A DNA stretch of 17,826 nt, taken from positions 1 through 17,826 of the forward strand of contig CAJXXJ010000011.1 in the NCBI GenBank assembly GCA_913062745.1, read 5' to 3'. The first letter of the stretch is position 1; every line of letters starts with the position of its first letter. Origin of the DNA: an uncultured Phaeodactylibacter sp. GTDB lineage: Bacteria > Bacteroidota > Bacteroidia > Chitinophagales > Saprospiraceae. Under the pieces are notes generated by a model. That model did no database searches. It was not told where the DNA came from and saw only the letters and a list, made by a program, of their open reading frames with translations. This document shows, piece after piece, positions 6,420-13,905 of this stretch. The position numbers and the translations under genes are program-made.

Positions 6420-8420
6420 ATGAGAGTATTTAACGACCTTACTGACCTTCCGGAATTTCGCAACGCGGTACTGACCATCGGTTCCTTCGATGGCGTACAT
6501 CAGGGGCACCAGCAAATCCTTGACCGGGTCAAGGAGCTGGCCCGGCAAAACGAGGGGGAAAGCATCGTCGTGACCTTCCACCCCCACCCCCGCCTCGTCG
6601 TCTACCCCAAGGACAACTCGCTCAAGCTCATCACCACCATAGAGGAAAAAGTACAGCTGCTGCGCCGCTACGGCATTGATAATGTGGTGGTGGTACCTTT
6701 CACCGTTGAGTTTTCCCAGCAGAGTGCAGACGAGTACATCAAGAAGTTTTTAGTCGACAAATTTCACCCGAAGCATATTGTCATCGGCTACGACCACCGT
6801 TTCGGGCTCAACCGGCAGGGGGATATCAACTACCTGAAGTGGCACGGTGAAGCGTGCGGCTATGAGGTAGTGGAAATCGGCAAACACGAGGTGGAAGATA
6901 TTGCGGTGAGCTCCACCAAGGTGCGCCGGGCGCTCGACGAAGGCAAAGTCAGCGATGCAGCGCGGCTAATGGGGCATTACTTCTCCCTGACCGGCACCGT
7001 GGTGCACGGCAACAAAATCGGCAAGCGCATCGGCTTCCCCACCGCCAACCTGGAAATACCGCAGCGCCACAAACTGCTACCGCCCGGTGGCATCTACGCC
7101 GTGTACGCCTATCATCAGGGGCAGCGCTACGGCGGCATGTTGTACATTGGCGACCGCCCCACGCTGGAGCAGTACGACAACAAGACCATTGAAGTCAACC
7201 TCTTCGGCTTCGACAAAGATATTTACGGGGATAAACTGCAGCTGGAGCTTATTGAACGTACACGGGACGATGAAAAATTCGACGGGCTCGAAGCCTTGTC
7301 CAAACGGCTACAGCAAGACCGCGAGGAGGTGCAGAAAGTAATTGGCGAACTGGAAAGCGCCGAAACGAAAAAAAAAATGAGCCCGCAGGCCCGCGCGGCT
7401 ATCGTCATCCTCAACTATAACGGGCGGGGCTATCTGGAGAAATTCCTGCCCAGCGTATTGGGCACGACCTACCCCCACTTTGAAGTCATCGTAGCCGATA
7501 ACGGCTCCACTGATGATTCGCTCGATTTCCTTTCGGAAAAATACCCGGACTTGCGCTGCATTGACCTGGGCCAAAACTACGGCTTTGCGGAAGGCTACAA
7601 TCAGGCGCTGCAGCGGGTGGAAGCGCCCTACTACCTGCTGCTCAACTCCGACGTAAAAGTAGAGCCCGGCTGGCTGGACCCGCTGATGGAGCTGATGGAG
7701 CGTGACCCCAGCGTAGGTGCCTGCCAGCCCAAAATACTGGCCTACGATGAGCCCAACCGCTTCGAATACGCCGGAGCAGCCGGCGGCTGGCTCGACAACC
7801 TCGGCTACCCATTCTGCCGCGGCCGCATCTTTGCCGATACGGAACCGGACGAAGGGCAGTACGACGAGCTGCAGGAAGTTTTCTGGGCGACGGGCGCGGC
7901 TTTTCTGGTGCGCAGTAAGCTTTTTCATGACCTGGGCGGCTTCGATGGCGAGTACTTTGCCCACTCTGAGGAAATTGACCTTTGCTGGCGCATCAAACGG
8001 GCCGGCTACAAAATAATGGCGCGGCCCCGTTCGGTGGTATACCACGTGGGCGGCGGCACCCTCAACTACAACACCCCCCGCAAAGCGTACCTCAATTTCC
8101 GCAACAGCCTCTATACTTTGGTAAAAAATGAAGAGCGCGGCAGGCTGCTCTGGATACTGCCGGCCCGGCTGCTGCTCGATGGCCTGGCGGGGGCGCTGTT
8201 CCTGATGCAGGGCAAAATATCCCATATTGGAGCTATACTGCGGGCGCATTGGTCTTTTTTTCCCAACCTAAAGCGGACGCTGCGCAAACGCCGTCAGATT
8301 CGCGAGCTGGTGCAGAAGGTAAGCATCAGCAATAAACCTAACTACGCCGGGCGCTACCCCGGCAGCATCGTATGGCAATATTACGCAATGGGCAAACGCC
8401 GCTTCAAAAACCTATCCTAA
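6420..8420 (+). CDS. ribF: RibF (riboflavin kinase/FMN adenylyltransferase) read through into a family 2 glycosyltransferase
   Basis: As written, this is one 666-residue open frame made of two unrelated proteins. Residues 1-319 are a complete bifunctional RibF, which phosphorylates riboflavin to FMN and adenylates it to FAD. The N-terminal nucleotidyltransferase has GSFDGVHQGH (His27, His30) and SSTKVRRAL. The C-terminal kinase domain (about 186-310) has GKRIGFPTANLEI and ends EALSKRLQQD. Residues 320-666 are the glycosyltransferase described separately. The junction ACG-A10-TG at 7365-7379 reads KKK-M. With nine A residues ribF would stop at TGA, overlapping the next ATG. A normal-length RibF plus a normal-length glycosyltransferase argues that these are two coupled genes, and that the fusion is a sequencing error, a slippage mutation or a slippage site. 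Confidence 0.85.
   Translation: MRVFNDLTDLPEFRNAVLTIGSFDGVHQGHQQILDRVKELARQNEGESIVVTFHPHPRLVVYPKDNSLKLITTIEEKVQLLRRYGIDNVVVVPFTVEFSQQSADEYIKKFLVDKFHPKHIVIGYDHRFGLNRQGDINYLKWHGEACGYEVVEIGKHEVEDIAVSSTKVRRALDEGKVSDAARLMGHYFSLTGTVVHGNKIGKRIGFPTANLEIPQRHKLLPPGGIYAVYAYHQGQRYGGMLYIGDRPTLEQYDNKTIEVNLFGFDKDIYGDKLQLELIERTRDDEKFDGLEALSKRLQQDREEVQKVIGELESAETKKKMSPQARAAIVILNYNGRGYLEKFLPSVLGTTYPHFEVIVADNGSTDDSLDFLSEKYPDLRCIDLGQNYGFAEGYNQALQRVEAPYYLLLNSDVKVEPGWLDPLMELMERDPSVGACQPKILAYDEPNRFEYAGAAGGWLDNLGYPFCRGRIFADTEPDEGQYDELQEVFWATGAAFLVRSKLFHDLGGFDGEYFAHSEEIDLCWRIKRAGYKIMARPRSVVYHVGGGTLNYNTPRKAYLNFRNSLYTLVKNEERGRLLWILPARLLLDGLAGALFLMQGKISHIGAILRAHWSFFPNLKRTLRKRRQIRELVQKVSISNKPNYAGRYPGSIVWQYYAMGKRRFKNLS
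7368..7377 (+). repeat. Run of ten A residues joining ribF and the glycosyltransferase
   Basis: Ten consecutive A residues are followed by TGAGC. In the written frame they give three lysines and then an in-frame ATG. Removing one A gives AAA AAA AAA TGA, a stop for ribF whose last bases overlap the glycosyltransferase start as ATGA. Adding one A gives a stop about 15 codons later. The run is therefore a slippery junction where one base decides fusion or separation. Confidence 0.85.
7377..8420 (+). CDS. Family 2 glycosyltransferase (rhamnosyltransferase-like), second half of the ribF frame
   Basis: From the ATG at 7377 this portion gives 347 residues, a natural length for a cell-envelope GT2 enzyme. 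The N-terminal strand VVILNYNG-type start (AIVILNYNGRGYL) lies at residues 7-20. VIVADNGST has Asp41, DLGQNYGFAEGYN follows, and LLLNSDV near 88-93 supplies the DxD-like metal site. The acceptor-side catalytic region reads GGFDGEYFAHSEEIDLCWRIKRAGY. The C-terminal part, with VYHVGGGTLNYNTPRKAYLNFRN and then a hydrophobic stretch, suggests peripheral contact with the inner membrane. It probably adds a sugar to a lipid-linked or polysaccharide acceptor; the donor cannot be told. It is likely translated from its own ATG. Confidence 0.85.
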   Translation: MSPQARAAIVILNYNGRGYLEKFLPSVLGTTYPHFEVIVADNGSTDDSLDFLSEKYPDLRCIDLGQNYGFAEGYNQALQRVEAPYYLLLNSDVKVEPGWLDPLMELMERDPSVGACQPKILAYDEPNRFEYAGAAGGWLDNLGYPFCRGRIFADTEPDEGQYDELQEVFWATGAAFLVRSKLFHDLGGFDGEYFAHSEEIDLCWRIKRAGYKIMARPRSVVYHVGGGTLNYNTPRKAYLNFRNSLYTLVKNEERGRLLWILPARLLLDGLAGALFLMQGKISHIGAILRAHWSFFPNLKRTLRKRRQIRELVQKVSISNKPNYAGRYPGSIVWQYYAMGKRRFKNLS

Positions 8421-8424
8421 TCTT

Positions 8425-9153
8425 ATGGGCAAAGTAAAACCAGACATCCTGCACCAGGATGAGCACATCGTAATGGTCAATAAAACACCCGGGCTGCTCA
8501 GCATACCGGACCGGCATGACCCCACCCTGCCCAGTTTGCTTGGCCTGCTTAATCAGCAGTTTGGCAAAGTCTACACCGTACACCGGCTTGACCGCGAGAC
8601 TTCCGGCCTGCTTGTATTCGCCCTGCAGGAGGAAGCCCACCGGGAGCTGTCCCGGCAGTTTCAGCAGCGCACCGTGGAAAAGCGCTACCTCGCCCTGCTC
8701 GACGGAGTGGTGTATCACGACACCGGTACCCTCGACCGCCCGCTGGCCGAGCACCCCACCAAACCCGGGCGGATGATTGTGGCAAAGAAGGGCAAAGCTG
8801 CCGTTTCCCACTACAAGGTGATCGAGCGCTTTAAGCAGTTTACGTTGGTGGAGTTTCATATCGAGACCGGCCGTATGCACCAGATCCGCGTACACGCCGA
8901 AGCCCTCGGGCACCCGCTTGCCATTGATGAAATGTACGGGCGGCGTGAGGCTTTCTTCCTTTCTGAAGTCAAGCAGCGCGGTTTTCAGCTCGGCAAAGAT
9001 GAGGAGGAGCGCCCGCTGATGCAACGCCTGACGCTGCACGCCCTGCGGCTGACGATCGACCACCCCGCCACCGGCGAGCGCACCACCTTTGAAGCTCCGC
9101 TGCCCAAAGACTTCCGGGCAGTGCTTCAACAGTTAAGAAAGTGGGGGCACTAA
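8425..9153 (+). CDS. RluA-family RNA pseudouridine synthase
   Basis: This 242-residue enzyme converts uridine to pseudouridine in rRNA or tRNA. The catalytic motif VHRLDRETSGLLVFA places the nucleophile Asp56, and GRMHQIRVHAEALGHPL is the family's second hallmark. There is no N-terminal S4 RNA-binding domain, so it resembles the compact RluA or TruC-like forms; the exact target base cannot be assigned. It starts 4 bases after the glycosyltransferase stop, so it is very likely the last gene of the ribF transcript. The stop codon lies at the edge of an AT-rich inverted repeat. Confidence 0.92.
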   Translation: MGKVKPDILHQDEHIVMVNKTPGLLSIPDRHDPTLPSLLGLLNQQFGKVYTVHRLDRETSGLLVFALQEEAHRELSRQFQQRTVEKRYLALLDGVVYHDTGTLDRPLAEHPTKPGRMIVAKKGKAAVSHYKVIERFKQFTLVEFHIETGRMHQIRVHAEALGHPLAIDEMYGRREAFFLSEVKQRGFQLGKDEEERPLMQRLTLHALRLTIDHPATGERTTFEAPLPKDFRAVLQQLRKWGH

Positions 9154-9154
9154 A

Positions 9155-9171
9155 ATTTTAGCGCCTAAAAT
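9155..9171. repeat. AT-rich inverted repeat after the pseudouridine synthase gene
   Basis: ATTTTAG-CGC-CTAAAAT is a perfect 7-base inverted repeat with a 3-base loop directly after the stop codon. No T run follows on the plus strand, so it is a poor intrinsic terminator. It may protect the mRNA end or be incidental. Confidence 0.3.
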
Positions 9172-9194
9172 CTGCCGAAACGCTCCCAAACGGC

Positions 9195-9202
9195 TATATT
9201 TG
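9195..9202 (+). promoter_or_regulatory. -7 promoter element for the exported hypothetical gene
   Basis: TATATTTG matches the TAnnTTTG consensus and lies 49 bases before the ATG at 9252. No TTG -33 element is evident. Confidence 0.45.
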
Positions 9203-9251
9203 TCCCTTACACCTTCTGCCCATCTCCTTACGCATACTTATCCCATTGAGC

Positions 9252-9827
9252 ATGTACCGATCTTTAGGCATCATATTCGGGCTTTTACTGGCAGTGACGG
9301 GCTACGCTCAGCGCCGTGATGCCATCGTGCTGGCAGAGCGCCTGGGCCTTTGCGACTTCAACCATAAGGGCAGCGGTTACCCCAATACCTACCCCTGCAG
9401 TGACTGCCGGTTTTACCTACTCCCACTGTCCGGAGAATTGCCTATGCCGGACCTTTTCTTTATAGAAATCCAATCTCCCAGCCACTGCGGCACGGGTGGC
9501 TGCACCGGTACTGTATTTCAAAAGCAGGGCTCGCAGTACCACGAACTGTTCAGCATGTTCGGCAGAGTGGACGCCGAGCGCTCCCGACCCAATGACCCGC
9601 AGCCACTGCTCGTTTACCAGCACTTTACCGACCACTACAACTTTTCCGGCAAAGACTTTCCGCAGCAAGCGGCCATCTGGGCCAGCTACCGGTGGAGCCC
9701 CCAGCAACGGCGGTTCCAGCTTAAAGATATAGTGCGTATTGAAGTGAATGGGGAGCCAATAGCCGTAGGCCCCTGGCGGTCGCGTATCCTCAGCGACTGG
9801 CAGGCCGCTTCGCCCTGGTTGTTTTAG
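9252..9827 (+). CDS. Exported cysteine-containing hypothetical protein
   Basis: I do not recognise a named family. From the ATG at 9252 it has 191 residues; a TTG two codons earlier is possible but weaker. The N-terminus MYRSLGIIFGLLLAVTGYAQ is a classic signal peptide, with cleavage likely after the Ala-Gln region, so the protein is periplasmic or exported. The mature part has cysteines in CDFNH, CSDC and SHCGTGGCTG, suggesting disulfides or metal binding. The C-terminal half, with WASYRWSPQQRRFQLKD, resembles small exported proteins that monitor a quantity from solute or sensor readings, but no function can be given. A histidine kinase gene follows 110 bases later on the same strand. Confidence 0.75.
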   Translation: MYRSLGIIFGLLLAVTGYAQRRDAIVLAERLGLCDFNHKGSGYPNTYPCSDCRFYLLPLSGELPMPDLFFIEIQSPSHCGTGGCTGTVFQKQGSQYHELFSMFGRVDAERSRPNDPQPLLVYQHFTDHYNFSGKDFPQQAAIWASYRWSPQQRRFQLKDIVRIEVNGEPIAVGPWRSRILSDWQAASPWLF

Positions 9828-9937
9828 TGTGAAGTATTACTTTTTTGCCTACATTAGAGTCGAACATCCCAACCCATTGCAAAAAAACAAAACTAAAGGG
9901 TTGATGCGGCGCTGCTGCACCTGCCCGGTTATCAAAT

Positions 9938-11794
9938 ATGCACCAAATGACTTCAAAAAACGTCCCGGCAGATCTTCTGGCCCGATTGGACCAAACGGAG
10001 CTCATCTACTTCATTTGTACGGACCTCAAAGGCTGTTACACCTACCTCAATTCCCACTTCTGCCGCCGCTTCCAGCTCGACCCTGAGGCTATGATCGGAA
10101 AAAACTCCGTGGACTCCATTATCAGCGAAGACCATCCAAAATGCCTGCACACCATAAAGAACTGCCTGCGTCATCCGGGGCAATCCTTCTTTGCTACGCT
10201 GCGCAAACCCGTCAGTAATGACAAAGGGTGGATCACCAATTTTTGGGAATTCCGGGCCATACCCAACGCTGCCGGCGAGCCGGAAGAAATACAGTGCATC
10301 GGCTATGACATATCCGAACAAACCCGGGTCCAAAAAGAAGCCGCATACAAAAGCCAGCTGCTCGACACCATCGGCCAGGCCGCTATTGCTATCGACCTGG
10401 ACGGCACTGTCCGCTACTGGAATCAGGCAGCAGTTGACATTTACGGCTACAGCCGGGAAGAAATGCTGGGCCAGAACATGAGCATCACCGTGCACGAGGC
10501 AGACCCTGCACAGATGAAAGAAGCGCGGGAAGCCCTGATGCGCGGCGAAAGCTGGGCCGGAGAACAAATACACCGCACCAGGGACGGGCGCTTGTTTCCG
10601 GTAATCGTCGTAGATAGCCCTATCGTGGACGAAACCGGCAGTATAGTAGGCATGCTGGCGACTTCGCAGGATATTTCCAGAATAAAAGCTTATCAGGAGG
10701 AGCTCAAGCAACGGCAGCAGCAACTGCTCAAACTGACCGAAAAGGTGCCCGGCGCTGTATACCAGATGCACTACTCGGCAGACGGCCATATCCATTTTCC
10801 CTTCGTCAGCAGCGGCATTAAAGCTTTACAGCCTTTCCTCGGCCCGGAAGACCTGAAGGAGGATGGCACGGTGGTCTTTCAATATGCCCATCCCGATGAC
10901 CTTCATAAAGTGCTCCAGGTAATCGAGCAAGCCGTACAGGGCAATTACGATGATATCCGCATAGAATACCGCATCAAACAAGGGGAAAACAACTACCGCT
11001 GGAACCGGGCCATCGCCAAGCCGGAGCCCACCGGGGATGGCGGCATCACCTGGCACGGCATTTTTGAAGATATCGACGCGGAGAAAAAAGCCAAGGAAGA
11101 ACGCAACCAGCTACTGGAAAAAATGACCGAACAGAACAAGCGGCTCAAAGACTTTTCCTTTATGCTCTCGCATAACATCCGGTCTTCCACCGCCAACTTG
11201 CAGGGCTTGCTGCAAATGCTGCGTTTTGAACCCGGCAATACGGATTACCTCGACCTCTTCGAAACCACCGTAAACAACCTCAACCGCACCCTGTCCAACG
11301 TCAATGCCCTGCTCAACTTCGAAAACAACATCAACCTGCAGGACAAAGTCCCCTGCTCAGTCAGCGAAGCCATTGGCCGTATCCTGGACCTGCACAAACA
11401 AGTGCTCCAAAAGAAAGAGATCCGCTTTGACCTGCAAATCGCCGAAGGGCTCACCGTTCCCGCAATCCCGGCCTACTTTGACAGCGTGCTCCACAACCTG
11501 ATCACCAACGCCATCAAATACGGCATTACCGCTGAGGAGCGTACCATTATCATCCGGGGCGTTACCGAAGCCGGGAAAATCCACATCAGTGTAATAGATA
11601 AGGGGCCAGGCATTGACCTCGACAGACACCGGGATAAACTCTTCAAGCTGGGCTCCCGCCTGAATAACGAACAGGAGGGCCAGGGCCTGGGCTTATTTAT
11701 GACCAAACATCAGCTGGAAGCAATGGGCGGACAAATCACCGTGGAAAGCGAGCTGGGCAAAGGCACTACCTTTACCATTTCTTTTCTGGCTTAG
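9938..11794 (+). CDS. Soluble PAS-domain sensor histidine kinase
   Basis: This 618-residue protein has no signal peptide or transmembrane helix, so it senses in the cytoplasm. Three PAS domains come in tandem: about residues 12-125 (YFICTDLKGCYTYLN...GYDISEQ), 130-250 (AIAIDLDGTVRYWN...TSQDISR), and 260-390 (PGAVYQMHY...GIFEDIDAEKK). The kinase part has an H-box SFMLSHNIRSS with His412, the Bacteroidota variant of HisKA. N524 lies in the N-box NLITNAIKYG, D554 in DKGPGID, and GQGLGLFMTKHQ in the G2 box. An ATG three codons downstream is an alternative start. No response regulator is encoded in the window, so it is an orphan kinase whose partner lies elsewhere. Confidence 0.92.
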   Translation: MHQMTSKNVPADLLARLDQTELIYFICTDLKGCYTYLNSHFCRRFQLDPEAMIGKNSVDSIISEDHPKCLHTIKNCLRHPGQSFFATLRKPVSNDKGWITNFWEFRAIPNAAGEPEEIQCIGYDISEQTRVQKEAAYKSQLLDTIGQAAIAIDLDGTVRYWNQAAVDIYGYSREEMLGQNMSITVHEADPAQMKEAREALMRGESWAGEQIHRTRDGRLFPVIVVDSPIVDETGSIVGMLATSQDISRIKAYQEELKQRQQQLLKLTEKVPGAVYQMHYSADGHIHFPFVSSGIKALQPFLGPEDLKEDGTVVFQYAHPDDLHKVLQVIEQAVQGNYDDIRIEYRIKQGENNYRWNRAIAKPEPTGDGGITWHGIFEDIDAEKKAKEERNQLLEKMTEQNKRLKDFSFMLSHNIRSSTANLQGLLQMLRFEPGNTDYLDLFETTVNNLNRTLSNVNALLNFENNINLQDKVPCSVSEAIGRILDLHKQVLQKKEIRFDLQIAEGLTVPAIPAYFDSVLHNLITNAIKYGITAEERTIIIRGVTEAGKIHISVIDKGPGIDLDRHRDKLFKLGSRLNNEQEGQGLGLFMTKHQLEAMGGQITVESELGKGTTFTISFLA

Positions 11795-11804
11795 TGGCCT
11801 TCCC

Positions 11805-12557
11805 TTACTCCACGTGCAACACCTGATCCTCCTCCAGTAGGGGCATCCGCTTGTAGCGCAGGTAGAGCTGTGTGGTCGCCAGCACGTCCTTCTCACAGTA
11901 GAACGCGATGCGCTTCAGGTCCTTCTCCTCCCAGTACACGCGGCCCACGTCACTGCCGTCGATATCATCCTTCGGCGAAGGGAAACCGAGCAGGGCGGCC
12001 AGCACTTTAAGAGAGGTATAATTCTTTCGGTCGCCAAACTTCCACATCTCCATCGTGTCCAGCAGGTGCTTCGTTTCCCACGGCTTCTTGCCGGCAATAT
12101 CAAACGGGGCAGGCAGCGGCAGCTGATTGACTACAAAGCGGCGGCAGATGTAGGGAATGTCGAATTCCTTGGCGTTATGCCCGCAGAAGGCATAGCGGTT
12201 CGGGTCGTTATAGTGTTTGAAGACCAGCTGAGAGAACTCGTGCAGCAGCTCAGCCTCATTTTCGCTGGCGAACGATTTGAGGCGGATTTTAAGCTTTTGC
12301 TCTTCCTTATCCCGGTACACTGCCCCTACAGAAATGCAGACGATTTTGCCGAATTCTGCAAAAATGCCCGCCCGGTCCTTGTAAGACTCCGCCACCTCTT
12401 CTTCAGTGAGCGGCTCCTCACGCCCCCGCGCCTGCTGGTTGGCTTTAGCCGCCCACAGCTCCTTAAAGTCCTCGTTGAGCTTGTCATAACTGGCATGGGC
12501 AGACACCGTCTCAATGTCCAGAAAGAGGATGCGCCCTATATCGATGTTGTCTGGCAT
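11805..12557 (-). CDS. DEDDy 3'-5' exonuclease, PolB-like RNase H fold
   Basis: This 250-residue protein is a predicted 3'-5' exonuclease of the type related to the proofreading domain of family B DNA polymerases. All four acidic residues and the tyrosine are visible: Asp14 and Glu16 in FLDIET, Asp133 in GHNAKEFDIPYICRRF, and Tyr220 with Asp224 in FYCEKDVLAT. It would bind two metal ions and remove nucleotides from 3' ends, probably in DNA repair; the substrate is inferred. The gene stops 10 bases from the stop of the histidine kinase gene on the other strand, with no hairpin between them. It is divergent from the coiled-coil gene. Confidence 0.88.
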   Translation of the reverse strand: MPDNIDIGRILFLDIETVSAHASYDKLNEDFKELWAAKANQQARGREEPLTEEEVAESYKDRAGIFAEFGKIVCISVGAVYRDKEEQKLKIRLKSFASENEAELLHEFSQLVFKHYNDPNRYAFCGHNAKEFDIPYICRRFVVNQLPLPAPFDIAGKKPWETKHLLDTMEMWKFGDRKNYTSLKVLAALLGFPSPKDDIDGSDVGRVYWEEKDLKRIAFYCEKDVLATTQLYLRYKRMPLLEEDQVLHVE

Positions 12558-12698
12558 AACAGCTTAGTTTATTTTTGCAAAATAGAAAAATCTGCTGATT
12601 CGCACCAGGCAGCCGCCCCCGCAATCAAAATCTTTGCCGGGCCACACAATTTTTCAAAACCAGCTGCCGTTAATGGCGCGATAGGTAAACAATCATCC

Positions 12699-12724
12699 GC
12701 CAGCCGACCAAAAAGCTGGCTTTT
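12699..12724 (+). other. Hairpin with T run in the leader of the coiled-coil gene
   Basis: GCCAGC (12699-12704) and GCTGGC (12715-12720) form a 6-base-pair stem with a 10-base A-rich loop, followed by TTTT, 21 bases before the coiled-coil gene ATG. No plus-strand gene ends just before it. It would be an attenuator or leader hairpin rather than a gene-end terminator. The structure is small and could be chance. Confidence 0.35.
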
Positions 12725-12731
12725 ATAATCA

Positions 12732-12744
12732 AACAACAGTTGTT
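12732..12744. repeat. Inverted repeat abutting the coiled-coil gene start
   Basis: AACAAC-A-GTTGTT is a perfect inverted repeat of 6 bases with a single central base, ending directly before the ATG at 12745. It sits where a ribosome binding site would be and contains no Shine-Dalgarno sequence. It could be an operator or a translational element, or chance. Confidence 0.3.
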
Positions 12745-13776
12745 ATGGCAACCAACAGTAGCAATCCAACGCCTTCCACCCCCAACCCGGGCCCCCAGAA
12801 AAAGGAGGATAGCCAGCAGCGCCTGAAAATCGCCGCTATCGCCACCATCTCCGTACTCGCTATCCTTTGCGTCGTGCTGGTCATCAGCCTCGTCAACAAG
12901 AACAACACCAACGACGAGCTGACCTACGAGCTGAACGAATCCGAGCAGCTCAAAGCCGAACTGGAAAAGCAGTACTACGAGGCCCTGTCTGAAATGGAAG
13001 AGCTGCGGGGCAGCAACGAGGAGCTGAATGCGCTGATCGAATCGCAGAAAGCAGACCTGAAGAGTGCCAAAGACCGCATCGACGTACTGCTGCGCGACAG
13101 CAAAAACCTGGATCAGGCGCGGCGGGAAATCCGCAACCTGAACGCTCAGGTAGAGCAGTACCTGGCAGAAATCAACCAGCTGCGCCAGGAAAACGAGGAG
13201 CTGACCGCCCGCACCGCCGAGCTGTCAGAGCAAAACTCCGCGCTGACCACCAACCTGGACTCTGCCCGCATCCGCAACATGGAGCTGTCTTCTACCAAAG
13301 CAGCACTGGTGAGCGAGAAGGAAGCAATCGAAGCAGACCGCGCCCGCCTGGCGAAGAAGGTGAACATCGCCTCCGTCATCAAGGTGTCCGGCGTGGAAGC
13401 TGAAGGCCTGAAAGTGCGCAACAACGGCAAAACTGCCAGCCGCCGCTCTGCTAAAAATGTTGACCAGCTTCAGGTATGCTTCAATACCACGGAGAACCAG
13501 GTGGCAGAACCGGGCTTCGAGCAGTTTCACGTGCGCATCGTCAACCCGCTGGGCGAGACGGTAGCCGTTGAATCTATGGGCTCCGGCGTATTTACCAATA
13601 ACGCTACCGGCGAGCAGATCCGCTATACCATGATCAAGGAAGTGGACTACGATCAGGACCAGCAGCGCCTGTGCATGGTCTGGGCGCCGAGCCAGGCCTT
13701 CCAGGAAGGAAAATACGAAATCGAAATCTACAACAAAGGATACCTGGCTGGCACCTCCAGCTTCGAGCTGCGCTAA
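12745..13776 (+). CDS. Membrane-anchored coiled-coil protein of unknown function
   Basis: I do not recognise a named family. The 343-residue protein has a Pro/Ser/Asn-rich N-terminus (1-20), one transmembrane helix at about 28-51, then a long heptad-rich coiled coil from about 57 to 208 with many Glu, Leu and Lys residues. A globular, probably beta-rich C-terminal domain follows at about 210-343, ending YLAGTSSFELR. The topology predicts a short cytoplasmic tail and a periplasmic coiled coil and head, or the reverse. Such proteins are often mislabelled as SMC-like because of the coiled coil, but no ATPase motif is present. A strong terminator follows, so it is a single-gene unit; the start abuts an inverted repeat. 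Confidence 0.8.
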   Translation: MATNSSNPTPSTPNPGPQKKEDSQQRLKIAAIATISVLAILCVVLVISLVNKNNTNDELTYELNESEQLKAELEKQYYEALSEMEELRGSNEELNALIESQKADLKSAKDRIDVLLRDSKNLDQARREIRNLNAQVEQYLAEINQLRQENEELTARTAELSEQNSALTTNLDSARIRNMELSSTKAALVSEKEAIEADRARLAKKVNIASVIKVSGVEAEGLKVRNNGKTASRRSAKNVDQLQVCFNTTENQVAEPGFEQFHVRIVNPLGETVAVESMGSGVFTNNATGEQIRYTMIKEVDYDQDQQRLCMVWAPSQAFQEGKYEIEIYNKGYLAGTSSFELR

Positions 13777-13804
13777 TTGCCCCGGGCATCTTTTATTGCA
13801 TAGC

Positions 13805-13850
13805 AAACCGCTGTTGCCTGGCCATGTGCAGGCAGCAGCGGTTTCTTTTT
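13805..13850 (+). terminator. Strong intrinsic terminator after the coiled-coil gene
   Basis: AAACCGCTGTTGCCTG (13805-13820) pairs with CAGGCAGCAGCGGTTT (13829-13844) over 16 base pairs with one G-U pair and an 8-base loop. It is followed by CTTTTTG. It lies 29 bases after the stop and is the clearest terminator in the window. The stem is near-symmetric, but a matching T run is seen only on the plus strand. Confidence 0.92.
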
Positions 13851-13905
13851 GAACAATTCGCCGCCGTGGGATATTTTGAAGGGTAGCAAAAGACATGCAG
13901 CCTAC

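Noticed and set aside
7308..8249. Minus-strand open frame of 313 codons opposite the glycosyltransferase
   Set aside because: It mirrors the coding frame of the GT2 gene and shows no motif of its own.
9246..9251. TTG start two codons before the ATG of the exported hypothetical protein
   Set aside because: The ATG at 9252 already gives a complete signal peptide, and no ribosome binding site favours the TTG.
13849..13905. Upstream start for the DUF2452 protein
   Set aside because: It lies on the terminator tail and adds 19 residues outside the family core; the ATG at 13906 is better.
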